This document shows positions 20,926-33,145 of a DNA stretch of 64,000 bases, in pieces. Numbering within the stretch: the stretch's first letter is position 1; each line of letters begins with the position of its first letter. The position numbers and the translations under genes are program-made. Origin of the DNA: Caenorhabditis remanei (taxonomy: Eukaryota > Nematoda > Chromadorea > Rhabditida > Rhabditidae); contig NC_071329.1 of assembly GCF_010183535.1 (NCBI RefSeq), positions 6,262,001-6,326,000 on the forward strand, given 5' to 3'. The notes below the pieces were generated by a model. It was not told the DNA's origin. It was given only the letters and a program-made list of their open reading frames with translations, and searched no databases.

Positions 20926-23241
20926 TGTGGAGCCTAGCCAAGAAAGTTGGGAGGCTGGTAGTTGATGGCGGAAGCCATGGATTGTTCGGAAGTTCATAGA
21001 AGAAGTCCGAAAGAGTTCCGAGAATTCTGACTGTACATATCAGACTCGATCAGGAAGAGTGAAGTGACTCTTGTCGGTCCATCACGTCATCAAGCATCTT
21101 CCGAAAAAGATATTCGATGATCTCGGCGCTGAAAAGTGTTTAGAAGCGGGTAACCTGAAAGAAGGATGAGAGAGCGCTCTGAGGCTGATGTCGGCCATTG
21201 CCGAGGCACACAAAGACTTATCTCCGAGTCACCCTGATTAACCTAACTTCCCTCACCGACAGACACACCGTCAGCAAAGGTTTTTGCTAGTTTTTGTACT
21301 GCTACTAGCTGCAGTATACCCTGATGTTAGAGTGTGAAAGTTAGCTAGACCAACCTTTGACTAGACAAAGAATAAACTAAAAGTGTTTTGGATACTCGAT
21401 GTCCCTGAGTCACGTCATCCACTTTCGGCGTGTCAGGCCGTCGGCGAAATCAATAACCCAAGTAAATCGAGAAAGTAAACTTAACTAATAGTTAATGGGG
21501 ACTAGCGACATGTTTAACTAGAAGTTGGGCATGTAAACTTACCCAAAAGACTAGAAGATATTCCTAAACTAGGTGTGCACCTTTACCGATAGTTTGCTGG
21601 TACTTCACTCGTACTGGTTGCGAAACATAAGCGCACGACACTAGTCCTTCATAACAACGAAATTTAAGAAATTTTTAGTAAATGAGTGACCAATGCGTGT
21701 GCTATATGACGTTACAACATGCAAACTAAACAGAAAAGATACGAAAGAGACCGTGAGCTAAGGGAAGGCAGAATAAGAAAGTAAAGGGAGAGGGAATTGA
21801 TGTTGACGCATGCTTGTGTGGGGTTCAGTGGTATTTTTAAGCAAATTTGTCTAATCTCAACCCAATATTTTCCTAAACTGCTGCCCGTCTCGACGGTAGA
21901 CGACTAGCACTTACTAGTTTGGCTAGTAACTGTCTTGTGCGTTACCACGTCGTTCCTGTCTAGGGAATCCGCGAAAAGACAGCAGTATGTTCCGACTTGC
22001 ACGGTTCCACGCCACTTTGTGGAGTATTTTGAAAGAAAACCGTACAAACGGCTCGAAAATTAGCGCGGTACTAGGCAAACTTATCTTCCGAGGCGCCTAT
22101 GTTATCTTTCAACCCGCAATTCAGACCGAGCAGCCAATACGGCTGGCGCTCAAGTCATCATGCTGGTATCAGAAAGTTTAGGCCTTTACTTGCTCCTTTT
22201 CCGATAAATTGCTGGTAATCCTCGCTGGTGTTGACGACGAGACTCCTTGCATTTGACATACATTGTGGTCCGCTTCGAAAGTGCGCGCGCCGACGCCAAG
22301 AAATCGATAATTGACGACGACCTCTCGAGAGTGTCCCACAGGTGTGTTGCTGGTATTTTTGCACGAATCCGCCACGAACGAGTGAATGTTTGGTGACTTC
22401 ATCCAATTGTTGCCATGATACAGGGGATATGAGAGTATTTACAGCAAAAAGATAGAATATTAAAGCGAGATTTACACTTAATCCTCAATGCACCTCACAA
22501 CGCGCCGAAACGAAAGAAACAGCGCACTCTCTCTGTGTTACCCGATATAGACGGGTTCGAAAGACCTGAGGACTCACTTGCCCTCAATCCGGTCGATGTA
22601 CCATGTGACGAGAAGGTAGGAACGGCCGGGTAAAGTCCGGTTACCTTATTTCTCTCCCTTAGAGTTGTCACAGAAGAGAGCAGAGAGGCTGGTATGTTTT
22701 GCGTGTGAGAGTACAAGGAGTTTGGGTGCAAATCAACTTTATTGATGCTGGTAAGGACTCTTTCGAGTTGCTGGTACAATAGAAAGTATGAGTGGGAGCT
22801 CTGAAGAGAGCGAGCACTCTCGATGGCTACAAAAAAGGAGAAGTGAGAATGTTTTGATAAGAGAGTCTACTCAAAAGAGACTTAGAGAAAGAGAACGGTC
22901 AGAGAAAGGAAATAGTATTGGTTAGAGAAACGAGAATTAGCGCGCCCGCTAAAATTATTATGACGTGGCACGAAGTGTTCGCTGGCGCGTCGTTGCATTG
23001 TCGTTGGCGGTAATTCAAATTGTAGTTTCTCCTTGTCGCTGGTAATTCCTTCCTTCTCGATCGTTCCTCTTCGTTCGTTCCGTCGATTGTGAGTCCTTTT
23101 CCAGCTGGTATTGTGAGTGTTAGTTGATTTAGCTTGCATTGACTTTGGGGTTGATTGCACGTTGTTATTTGGTGAGATCTGTACCGACTTAAGCGGCCGG
23201 ATACATTCTAAGGTTGTGACCTTCCGTAGGAAGGTCGCGAC

Positions 23242-24446
23242 AAAAATGGTTGATAACCATTTTCATTTTCATCTCGAAAATGGTTGACAACCATTTTCAT
23301 CTCGAAAATGGTTGACAACCATTTTCATCTCGAAAATGGTTGACAACCATTTTCATCTCGAAAATGGTTGACAACCATTTTCATTTTCATCTCGAAAATG
23401 GTTGACAACCATTTTCATCTCGAAAATGGTTGATAACCATTTTCATCTCGAAAATGGTTGACAACCATTTTCATTTTCATCTCGAAAATGGTTGACAACC
23501 ATTTTCATCTCGAAAATGGTTGATAACCATTTTCATTTTCATCTCGAAAATGGTTGACAACCATTTTCATCTCGAAAATGGTTGACAACCATTTTCATCT
23601 CGAAAATGATTGATAACCATTTTCATTTTCATCTCGAAAATGGTTGACAACCATTTTCATCTCGAAAATGGTTGACAACCATTTTCATCTCGAAAATGAT
23701 TGACAACCATTTTCATCTCGAAAATGGTTGACAACCATTTTCATCTCGAAAATGGTTGATAACCATTTTCATTTTCATCTCGAAAATGGTTGACAACCAT
23801 TTTCATCTCGAAAATGGTTGACAACCATTTTCATCTCGAAAATGGTTGACAACCATTTTCATCTCGAAAATGGTTGACAACCATTTTCATTTTCATCTCG
23901 AAAATGGTTGACAACCATTTTCATCTCGAAAATGGTTGACAACCATTTTCATTTTCATCTCGAAAATGGTTGATAACCATTTTCATCTCGAAAATGGTTG
24001 ATAACCATTTTCATCTCGAAAATGATTGATAACCATTTTCATTTTCATCTCGAAAATGGTTGACAACCATTTTCATCTCGAAAATGATTGACAACCATTT
24101 TCATCTCGAAAATGGTTGACAACCATTTTCATCTCGAAAATGGTTGACAACCATTTTCATTTTCATCTCGAAAATGGTTGACAACCATTTTCATTTTCAT
24201 CTCGAAAATGGTTGATAACCATTTTCATTTTCATCTCGAAAATGGTTGACAACCATTTTCATCTCGAAAATGGTTGACAACCATTTTCATTTTCATCTCG
24301 AAAATGGTTGACAACCATTTTCATCTCGAAAATGGTTGATAACCATTTTCATCTCGAAATGGTTGACAACCATTTCATTTTCATCTCGAAAATGGTTGAT
24401 AACCATTTTCATCTCGAAAATGGTTGATAACCATTTTCATTTTCAT
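23242..24446. repeat. Satellite A array
   Basis: About 40 head-to-tail units. The basic unit is 28 bp, half of it the palindrome AAAATGGTTG, one centre base (A, or T on the other strand), and the inverse CAACCATTTT, followed by CATCTCG. A 34-bp version adds ATTTTC. Variation is mostly GAC against GAT at the centre. It follows a short GACCTTCC/GGAAGGTC inverted repeat and changes abruptly to satellite B at 24447. Confidence 0.95.
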
Positions 24447-27400
24447 GAATCTCAAAACGATCAGTGATCGTTTTCATTTCTTCTGCAGAATCTCAAAAAC
24501 GATCAGTGATCGTTTTTCATTTCTTCTGCAGAATCTCAATAACGATCTGTGATCGTTTTTCATTTCTTCTGCAGAATCTCAATAACGACCTGTGATCGTT
24601 TTTCATTTCTTCTGCAGAATCTCAATAACGATCTGTGATCGTTTTTCATTTCTTCTGCAGAATCTCAAAAACGATCAGTGATCGTTTTCATTTCTTCTGC
24701 AAATCTCAAAAACAATCTGTGATCGTTTTTCATCGTTTTCCATTTCTTCTGCAGAATCTCAAAAACGATCAGTGATCGTTTCATTTCTTCTGCAGAATCT
24801 CAAAAACGATCTGTGATCGTTTTCATTTCTTCTGCAGAATCTCAAAAACGATCTGTGATCGTTTTTCATCGTTTTTCATTTCTTCTGCAGAATCTCAAAA
24901 ACGATCAGTGATCGTTTTTCATTTCTTCTGCAGAATCTCAAAAACGATCAGTGATCGTTTTTCATTTCTTCTGCAGAATCTCAAAAACGATCAGTGATCG
25001 TTTTCATTTCTTCTGCAAAATCTCAAAAACGATCTGTGATCGTTTTCATTTCTTCTGCAGAATCTCAAAAACGATCAGTGATCGTTTTCATTTCTTCTGC
25101 AAAATCTCAAAAACGATCTGTGATCGTTTTCATTTCTTCTGCAGAATCTCAAAAACGATCAGTGATCGTTTTTCATTTCTTCTGCAGAATCTCAAAAACG
25201 ATCCTGTGATCGTTTTCATTTCTTCTGCAGAATCTCAAAAACGATCAGTGATCGTTTTTCATTTCTTCTGCAGAATCTCAAAAACGATCAGTGATCGTTT
25301 TTCATTTCTTCTGCAGAATCTCAAAAACGATCAGTGATCGTTTTTCATTTCTTCTGCAGAATCTCAAAAACGATCAGTGATCGTTTTTCATTTCTTCTGC
25401 AGAATCTCAAAACGATCAGTGACGTTTTCATTTCTTCTGCAGAATCTCAAAAACGATCAGTGATCGTTTTTCATTTCTTCTGCAGAATCTCAAAACGATC
25501 AGTGATCGTTTTCATGTCCACGTTGGAATCTCAAAAACGATCAGTGATCGTTTTCATTTCTTCTGCAGAATCTCAAAAACGATCAGTGATCGTTTTCATG
25601 TCCACGTTGGAATCTCAAAACGATCAGTGATCGTTTTTCATTTCTTCTGCAGAATCTCAAAAACGATCAGTGATCGTTTTTCATTTCTTCTGCAGAATCT
25701 CAAAAACGATCAGTGATCGTTTTTCATTTCTTCTGCAGAATCTCAAAAACGATCAGTGATCGTTTTTCATTTCTTCTGCAGAATCTCAAAAACGATCAGT
25801 GATCGTTTTTCATGTCCACGTTGGAATCTCAAAAACGATCAGTGATCGTTTTTCATTTCTTCTGCAGAATCTCAAAAACGATCAGTGATCGTTTTCATTT
25901 CTTCTGCAGAATCTCAAAAACGATCAGTGATCGTTTTTCATTTCTTCTGCAGAATCTCAAAAACGATCAGTGATCGTTTTTCATTTCTTCTGCAGAATCT
26001 CAAAAACGATCAGTGATCGTTTTTCATGTCCACGTTGGAATCTCAAAAACGATCAGTGATCGTTTTTCATTTCTTCTGCAGAATCTCAAAAACGATCAGT
26101 GATCGTTTTTCATTTCTTCTGCAGAATCTCAAAAACGATCAGTGATCGTTTTTCATTTCTTCTGCAGAATCTCAAAAACGATCAGTGATCGTTTTTCATT
26201 TCTTCTGCAGAATCTCAAAACGATCAGGATCGTTTTCTATGTCCACGTTGGAATCTCAAAAACGATCAGTGATCGTTTTTCATTTCTTCTGCAGAATCTC
26301 AAAAACGATCAGTGATCGTTTTTTCATTTCTTCTGCAGAATCTCAAAACGATCAGTGATCGTTTTTCATGTCCACGTTGGAATCTCAAAAACGATCAGTG
26401 ATCGTTTTCATGTCCACGTTGGAATCTCAAAAACGATCAGTGATCGTTTTCATTTCTTCTGCAGAATCTCAAAACGATCAGTGATCGTTTTTCATGTCCA
26501 CGTTGGAATCTCAAAAACGATCAGTGATCGTTTTTCATTTCTTCTGCAGAATCTCAAAAACGATCAGTGATCGTTTTTCATGTCCACGTTGGAATCTCAA
26601 AACGATCAGTGATCGTTTTTCATTTCTTCTGCAGAATCTCAAAAACGATCAGTGATCGTTTTTCATTTCTTCTGCAGAATCTCAAAAACGATCAGTGATC
26701 GTTTTTCATTTCTTCTGCAGAATCTCAAAAACGATCAGTGATCGTTTTTCATTTCTTCTGCAGAATCTCAAAAACGATCAGTGATCGTTTTTCATGTCCA
26801 CGTTGGAATCTCAAAAACGATCAGTGATCGTTTTTCATTTCTTCTGCAGAATCTCAAAAACGATCAGTGATCGTTTTTCATTTCTTCTGCAGAATCTCAA
26901 AAACGATCAGTGATCGTTTTTCATTTCTTCTGCAGAATCTCAAAAACGATCAGTGATCGTTTTTCATTTCTTCTGCAGAATCTCAAAAACGATCAGTGAT
27001 CGTTTTTCATGTCCACGTTGGAATCTCAAAAACGATCAGTGATCGTTTTCATTTCTTCTGCAGAATCTCAAAAACGATCAGTGATCGTTTTTCATTTCTT
27101 CTGCAGAATCTCAAAAACGATCAGTGATCGTTTTCATTTTCTTCTGCAGAATCTCAAAACGATCAGTGATCGTTTTCATTTCTTCTGCAGAATCTCAAAA
27201 ACGATCAGTGATCGTTTTCATGTCCACGTTGGAATCTCAAAAACGATCAGTGATCGTTTTTCATTTCTTCTGCAGAATCTCAAAACGATCAGTGATCGTT
27301 TTTCATTTCTTCTGCAGAATCTCAAAAACGATCAGTGACCTTTTTTCATTTCTTCTGCAGAATCTCAAAAACGATCAGTGATCGTTTTTCATGTCCACGT

Positions 27401-28570
27401 TGGAATCTCAAAAACGATCAGTGATCGTTTTTCATGTCCACGTTGGAATCTCAAAAACGATCAGTGATCGTTTTTCATTTCTTCTCTGCAGAATCTCAAA
27501 ACGATCAGTGATCGTTTTTCATTTCTTCTGCAGAATCTCAAAAACGATCAGTGACCTTTTTTCATTTCTTCTGCAGAATCTCAAAAACGATCAGTGACCT
27601 TTTTTCATTTCTTCTGCAGAATCTCAAAAACGATCAGTGATCGTTTTTCATTTCTTCTGCAGAACTCAAAAACGATCAGTGATCGTTTTTCATTTCTTCT
27701 GCAGAATCTCAAAAACGATCAGTGATCGTTTTTCATGTCCACGTTGGAATCTCAAAAACGATCAGTGATCGTTTTTCATTTCTTCTGCAGAATCTCAAAA
27801 ACGATCAGTGATCGTTTTTCATTTCTTCTGCAGAATCTCAAAAACGATCAGTGATCGTTTTTCATTTCTTCTGCAGAATCTCAAAAACGATCAGTGATCG
27901 TTTTTCATTTCTTCTGCAGAATCTCAAAAACGATCAGTGATCGTTTTTCATGTCCACGTTGGAATCTCAAAAACGATCAGTGATCGTTTTTCATTTCTTC
28001 TGCAGAATCTCAAAAACGATCAGTGATCGTTTTTCATTTTTCTGCAGAATCTCAAAAACGATCAGTGATCGTTTTTCATGTCCACGTTGGAATCTCAAAA
28101 ACGATCAGTGATCGTTTTTCATGTCCACGTTGGAATCTCAAAAACGATCAGTGATCGTTTTTCATTTCTTCTGCAGAATCTCAAAAACGATCAGTGATCG
28201 TTTTTCATGTCCACGTTGGAATCTCAAAAACGATCAGTGATCGTTTTTCATTTCTTCTGCAGAATCTCAAAAACGATCAGTGATCGTTTTTCATGTCCAC
28301 GTTGGAATCTCAAAAACGATCAGTGATCGTTTTTCATTTCTTCTGCAGAATCTCAAAAACGATCAGTGATCGTTTTTCATTTCTTCTGCAGAATCTCAAA
28401 AACGATCAGTGATCGTTTTTCATTTCTTCTGCAGAATCTCAAAAACGATCAGTGATCGTTTTTCATTTCTTCTGCAGAATCTCAAAAACGATCAGTGATC
28501 GTTTTTCATGTCCACGTTGGAATCTCAAAAACGATCAGTGATCGTTTTTCATTTCTTCTGCAGAATCTCA
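24447..28570. repeat. Satellite B array
   Basis: About 96 units of 43 bp: GAATCTC, a 23-bp odd palindrome (arm AAAAACGATCA, centre G, inverse arm) and a 13-bp spacer. The spacer has two forms, CATTTCTTCTGCA and CATGTCCACGTTG. The second first appears near 25515, and from there recurs often every fifth unit. The first 700 bp also contain centre variants with CTGTG in place of CAGTG. The array runs into an assembly gap, so its true length is unknown. Confidence 0.95.
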
Positions 28571-28670
28571 NNNNNNNNNNNNNNNNNNNNNNNNNNNNNN
28601 NNNNNNNNNNNNNNNNNNNNNNNNNNNNNNNNNNNNNNNNNNNNNNNNNNNNNNNNNNNNNNNNNNNNNN
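28571..28670. other. Assembly gap (100 N)
   Basis: Exactly 100 N between satellite B and single-copy DNA; a fixed-size gap of unknown real length. Confidence 0.99.
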
Positions 28671-28706
28671 TAACCGCACTTCTTTTTTTGTTTTCATCAC
28701 GAGATC

Positions 28707-30136
28707 ATGATGAAATTTCTATTTATTTTCTTGTTTCTCCGTGTGGTTTCTTCGGATATTTCCCTAGAAAGAAATGAGCAATTGATCCAGGCGGTGGCCG
28801 GTTTCTGTACGAGTTCCGATGGATATGACAGTGGATTTTGTGTGGATTATGCAAAGTTGAGAAGAGGTGAGTTGATTTTTTTTTTTTGAAACAGACATCT
28901 GGACAGACAGACAAACAGACAGATAGATGATTCAAAATTTTTATTTTTTCGGATGTTGGGGCAGACATACATCCAGAAAATTGAGGCCCTAACAGATTAG
29001 CCAAAGTTTACAATTAATTAAACGGTAGGGGTCCGGACATCCGGACAAATAGAAATCCATCCGAAATCAATATTTTCGACGAAGACTAGAATCTGCTTAC
29101 TGGAAGTACAGTACCAATAAACGTGTGCAACCGCGCTTTATTGAGAACATCGCAGTGTACTCAGCTTCAAAACAAAACAAATTCCAGAAAGAGCCACCCC
29201 CAACGCCACCGTAACCACCCCAGAAGAAATCGTAAACAAGACACTCTCCGCAGAAACGCCTGCTCCAGTGAAAGCAGGACCGGGTGAAATTTTATTCAAA
29301 GAGGGGAACAAGACGACGCTAGTCGACCCGAATGATACCACTGATCCAGATGAGGAGTTGGAGGGATTGAGTAGGTCAAGATCGCCTTTAATTAGAAGCA
29401 ATCTATAAATTTAGCCGCCAAGCAAATCCAAGATGAGTTACGGAAAATTATCCAAGAAGAGCTGGCGAAGAAGGCGATTCAGAAGACGTCCCCAGATGAT
29501 CCGGTAATCAATCTTTCTCATTAGAGCGTACTTGTATACCTTCAGGCATGCCGAAACCTACGTGACGAGTACGATGAAGTGTGTTTCGCCACCCCACCAC
29601 TCGCCGCTTTTCAAGAAACCAAAGAATTCTGTTTGGCTTTTGTAAAGAATTGTCAGAACTCACTGCTCACTAATATTTTCACGAATGTTAAGTGAGTCCT
29701 GCCACTTAAGAGCTCCGCCCATTTTTCTCCTTCCAGGAGTTTCAAAATCGACTTCACCGCTTACTGTAAGAAGCATAGAGAGCGATTCCGTTACGTTTGC
29801 CCGGATCCGTTGAGATTTCAGAGTTTCGCGGAGAACGTGAGTTTTTGAGAGCTAAGGGATTACTGTAGCTACCATATCCAGGCCGTCGACTTCTGTGTCC
29901 GCTACCAAGACCGCTGCCCCGCTGAGCCCGTTCCCGCGGAGCCCGTGAAATTCCATCGAAAAGACGAGGGACACATCTACACTCGAGAAATCGAGTTCTG
30001 GTGTACTCGAACGAAGCGTACCGCATATAATTATTGTACGGAGCCGGATTTGTTGAGAGTCTACAAGTATGCAATGTTCTGCGGAATGTATAAGTACGCG
30101 TGTATTGATATTTATAAGAGAGTCATCTATGGATGA
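28707..30136 (+). CDS. Secreted cysteine-rich protein, unrecognised nematode family, 310 aa
   Basis: Six exons: 28707-28866, 29188-29370, 29415-29503, 29546-29691, 29737-29836, 29882-30136. The frame closes at 311 codons with TGA, and AATAAA follows at 30219. It starts with a signal peptide (MMKFLFIFLFLRVVSS). A first cysteine pair (FCTSSDGYDSGFCVDY) comes next, then a Thr/Glu/Pro-rich, cysteine-free linker (about residues 55-145) and a C-terminal domain with spaced pairs: FCLAFVKNC, YCKKHRERFRYVC, FCVRYQDRC, WCTRTKRTAYNYC and FCGMYKYAC. The recurring aromatic-C-x(6,7)-C rhythm suggests disulfide-bonded helical hairpins of an extracellular protein. I cannot name the family. The first exon begins 36 bp after a gap, so the promoter is not visible. 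Confidence 0.8.
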
Positions 30137-30254
30137 GTTCTTGGAGGGGAAAGTTAGGCCATGGAGTGTTGTGTGAGTTTACGGCGTAAACCTAACCAAG
30201 GTTTTATTGTTATTTGAAAATAAAGTCCATCTGTGTTTCTGTTTTTCCTTAGTA

Positions 30255-31395
30255 CAGTAGCGAGAAAAAGTGAGGGCAGATTGATACTTTCATGTGTAAC
30301 TCAGCTGAATCGTGTCCGTTTTGCATAATCTTTTTTTTGACAGATAGCTGAAACATTCAGCAATAAAGAAAATAAGTTTTTTGAAAAAGTTAACGTTTTA
30401 AATTTTATCGATAATCAATTTTTCCTGACCGTGATTTGAAAATTCGAAAAAAAAAAAACTTTTTATTTTTCTCTTGGAGTTATTGAGTTTTTGATGTCAA
30501 AATGATGGAACATGTTCAAATAAACAAAAAATTATGCTGAATTAATTTCTTAGTTCCTGAACATCGTGCTAGAGCTCCAGAAGTCAAAAGTAGCGTCCTC
30601 GGGAAAATTATCATAACTCATCAACAAGTTATCCAAATTAGCCAAAACATGTACCAAAAGACGTGTTTTGAGTTCTTCTACAAACCAACATTAAAAACTC
30701 AAGATTTTAGAAAAAATAATTTTTCTAATTTTTTTCACTCAAAAATTTTTCATTCCAATTTTTTCCTGGATTTCCGATATTTTCTGGCTACGTTTCCAAT
30801 ACTGCATGCAAAATGCTTTATCACAAATAATAAAACACATGTTTGTGTTTTTTGTTCGTTTTATAGCCAGAAAATATCGGAAATCCAGGAAAAAATTGGA
30901 ATGAAAAATTTTTGAGTGAAAAAAATTTGAAAAATTATTTTTTCTAAAATTGTAACTTTTTGATGTTTATTTGTAGAAAAGCTCAAGGCACATATTTTGA
31001 TACATGTTTGGGCTAATTTGGATAATTTTTGATGAGTTATGAAGGTATTCCCGAGGACGCCACTTTTGACTTCTGGAGCTCTAGCACGATGCTCAGGAAC
31101 TAAAAAACTAATTCAACAAAATTTTTTGTTTATTTAAACATGTTCCATCATTAAGAGATCAAAAACTCAATAACTCCAAGAGAAAAATAAAAAGTTTTTT
31201 TTTCGAATTTTCAAATCACGGTCAGGAAAAATTGATTATCGATAAAATTTAAAATGTTAACTTTTTCAAAAAATTTATTTTCTTATTGCTAAATGTTTCA
31301 GCTATCTGTCAAAAAAAAAGATTATGCAAAACGGACACGATTCAGCAGAGATACACATGAAAGTATGAATCTGCCCTCACTTTTTCTCGCTACTG
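30255..31395. mobile_element. 1.14-kb foldback element, CAGTAGCG family
   Basis: Almost the whole element is one inverted repeat. It begins CAGTAGCGAGAAAAAGTGAG, ends with the exact inverse, and is flanked by TA on both sides (30253-30254 and 31396-31397), as in Tc1/mariner-type insertion. The arms can be followed to the centre near 30830 through GGAAATCCAGGAAAAAATTG and its inverse. Small differences between the arms (for example near 30353 and 31290) show that they have aged separately. There is no coding capacity. Confidence 0.85.
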
Positions 31396-31579
31396 TATGT
31401 ATTACTGTAATCCGAATCTGAGGTTACTGTACTTCATTACTAAGATCTTGTAACGTTGGTGCCAAGGCACTGTAGCTTGGTTCTGAATTACTGAACTTTA
31501 AGGATATATTTCCCGGTTGCTTAACCCTTGTTACAGTAGTCTGAGATCTTATTACGGTAATCTAGGTACGGACCACTTT

Positions 31580-32987
31580 CTCAGGTATTTTTGGGCAAGG
31601 GTGGGGCAACGAAACTTTCGATTGGGCCATGTGGCCCGTGAATAGGGGGCTCCGCGACAATTCACAACTGCGACATTCCGCAACTGCGACATTTCGCAAC
31701 TCACGTAGGTTTCGCAACTGCGACACTTCGCAACTGCGACATTTCGCAACTAGTCATTTCGCAACTGCGACGTTTCGCAACTACGACATTTCGCAACCAC
31801 GACGTTTCACAACTACACCGCATTTGCATATATGGGTCAGTTGAAAATGTTGAGTGTACCGAAGGGTCTGGAAACATATTTGTAAAGAACGAAGTAGAAG
31901 AAAAAGTTGTCTGACCCGTTTTCTGACCAACTAGGTTAAACTATTGCTAGTTCTATAGTTGCGAAACGTCGTGGTTGCGAAATGTCGTAGTTGCGAAACG
32001 TCGCAGTTGCGAAATGACTAGTTGCGAAATGTCGCAGTTGCGAAGTGTCGCAGTTGCGAAACCTACGTGAGTTGCGAAATGTCGCAGTTGCGGAATGTCG
32101 CAGTTGCGAATTGTCGCGGAGCCGAATAGGGCACAGTGCCCGCAAAAAGGGCCACTAGGCCCAGTGGGCACTAGTTGGGCACAGGTTGGGCCACAGGTTG
32201 AGAGATAGGAAATACGTGGTGGATGTGGGCACAGGTTGGGCGCTTGGTAAGGCTGGATGGGCACAGCATGGGCACGGAGTGGGCACAAGTTGAGAAATCG
32301 CGCTCTACTGCACACTCTGATTTTTCGTCACAATTTTTCTTATTTATTTCGTTTGTTTTACAATTTTATCGTCTTTCAATTTCATGCTACTTATTCAAAC
32401 AGAAGATGAAAAAATCTACACTCATCAGGTAAGACAGTAGTTTTTTATTTGTTTTTGTTCAATTTTCATGAAATTTCAGCTGTACAAAAGATTATTTCCA
32501 CAACACAATAATCATCATCAACTACGCTATCCAGCTGCTCACCTTCTTCTATCTTTCGCCGTCTTCTATCTTTAAATTTTTTGCATTTATTCTGAATTTT
32601 TTGTTGTAATTTGAATATTTATAGTTTTCACGAAAAATTATTTCCTTCTTCTGTATTCCTATTCTCCATCTCATAGTTTGACAATTTTAGTTTATTTTAC
32701 CCTATTACTTCTCATAATTACTGAAATTATTATTGTTTTGTGTTTATATTTGACAAATAAATAGTAGAAAGTACAAAGATGTGTAATCTGGTTAACTATA
32801 TTGCTGAACGGGAAGGAGCAAAGGGAGCGGAATGCCGCGCTTTGTAGCGAATCTGGGCACTTTGCCCATCGAGCGGGCTATGTGGCCCTGAAAATGGGCA
32901 TAGTGGCCCTTATGGAATGGGCCACCATGCCCATTTTCAGCGCCACATGGCCCAATTTGAGGGCACCTTGGCCCAAAAATACCTGAG
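31580..32987. mobile_element. 1.4-kb terminal-inverted-repeat element, copy 2
   Basis: Inverted copy of the element at 13115-14522 with the same CTCAGGTATTTTTGGGC ends and the same internal 168-bp hairpin arms (31647-31814 and 31955-32124, approximately). Confidence 0.75.
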
Positions 32988-33145
32988 TTTCAGGTTCAAA
33001 CGAATATCACTTTTTTCAATTTCTCTTTATTATTTTCAATTCACAAGAATGTACACATTTCGAGAGTGAGAAGAAGAGGTATAAAACTTTTTCCGAGACA
33101 AAAGTTTTGGAAAAAATAAGAAAGAATGAATACGATTCCATTCAG

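Larger units (their letters stand above)
14747..23220 (-). mobile_element. BEL/Pao-like element, copy 1, minus strand
   Basis: About 8.5 kb reading right to left: a long leader (23220-20528), an intact gag (20527-18713), a pol-sized region with broken frames (18712-15317) and an integrase-associated C-terminal fragment (15316-15158). The BEL/Pao assignment rests on the gag domain pattern and on that fragment. I could not find long terminal repeats by eye. TACCAGC on the element's coding strand recurs at least 34 times from about 23104 to 14791, which marks the whole stretch as one unit. Boundaries are uncertain: the left edge is the foldback tip, and the right edge is near satellite A. Confidence 0.7.

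Noticed and set aside
14791..23110. Bacterial Chi-type site (GCTGGTGG) as the explanation for the GCTGGTA series
   Set aside because: The eighth base and the seventh differ, the setting is a nematode retroelement, and no RecBCD-like process is expected to act there.
24951..27597. Open frames of up to 128 codons in satellite B
   Set aside because: Translation of the 43-bp repeat through all frames; not genes.
24447..28570. CRISPR-like array (repeats with short spacers)
   Set aside because: The spacers are just two repeated forms, not unique sequences, and the host is a eukaryote; it is a satellite.
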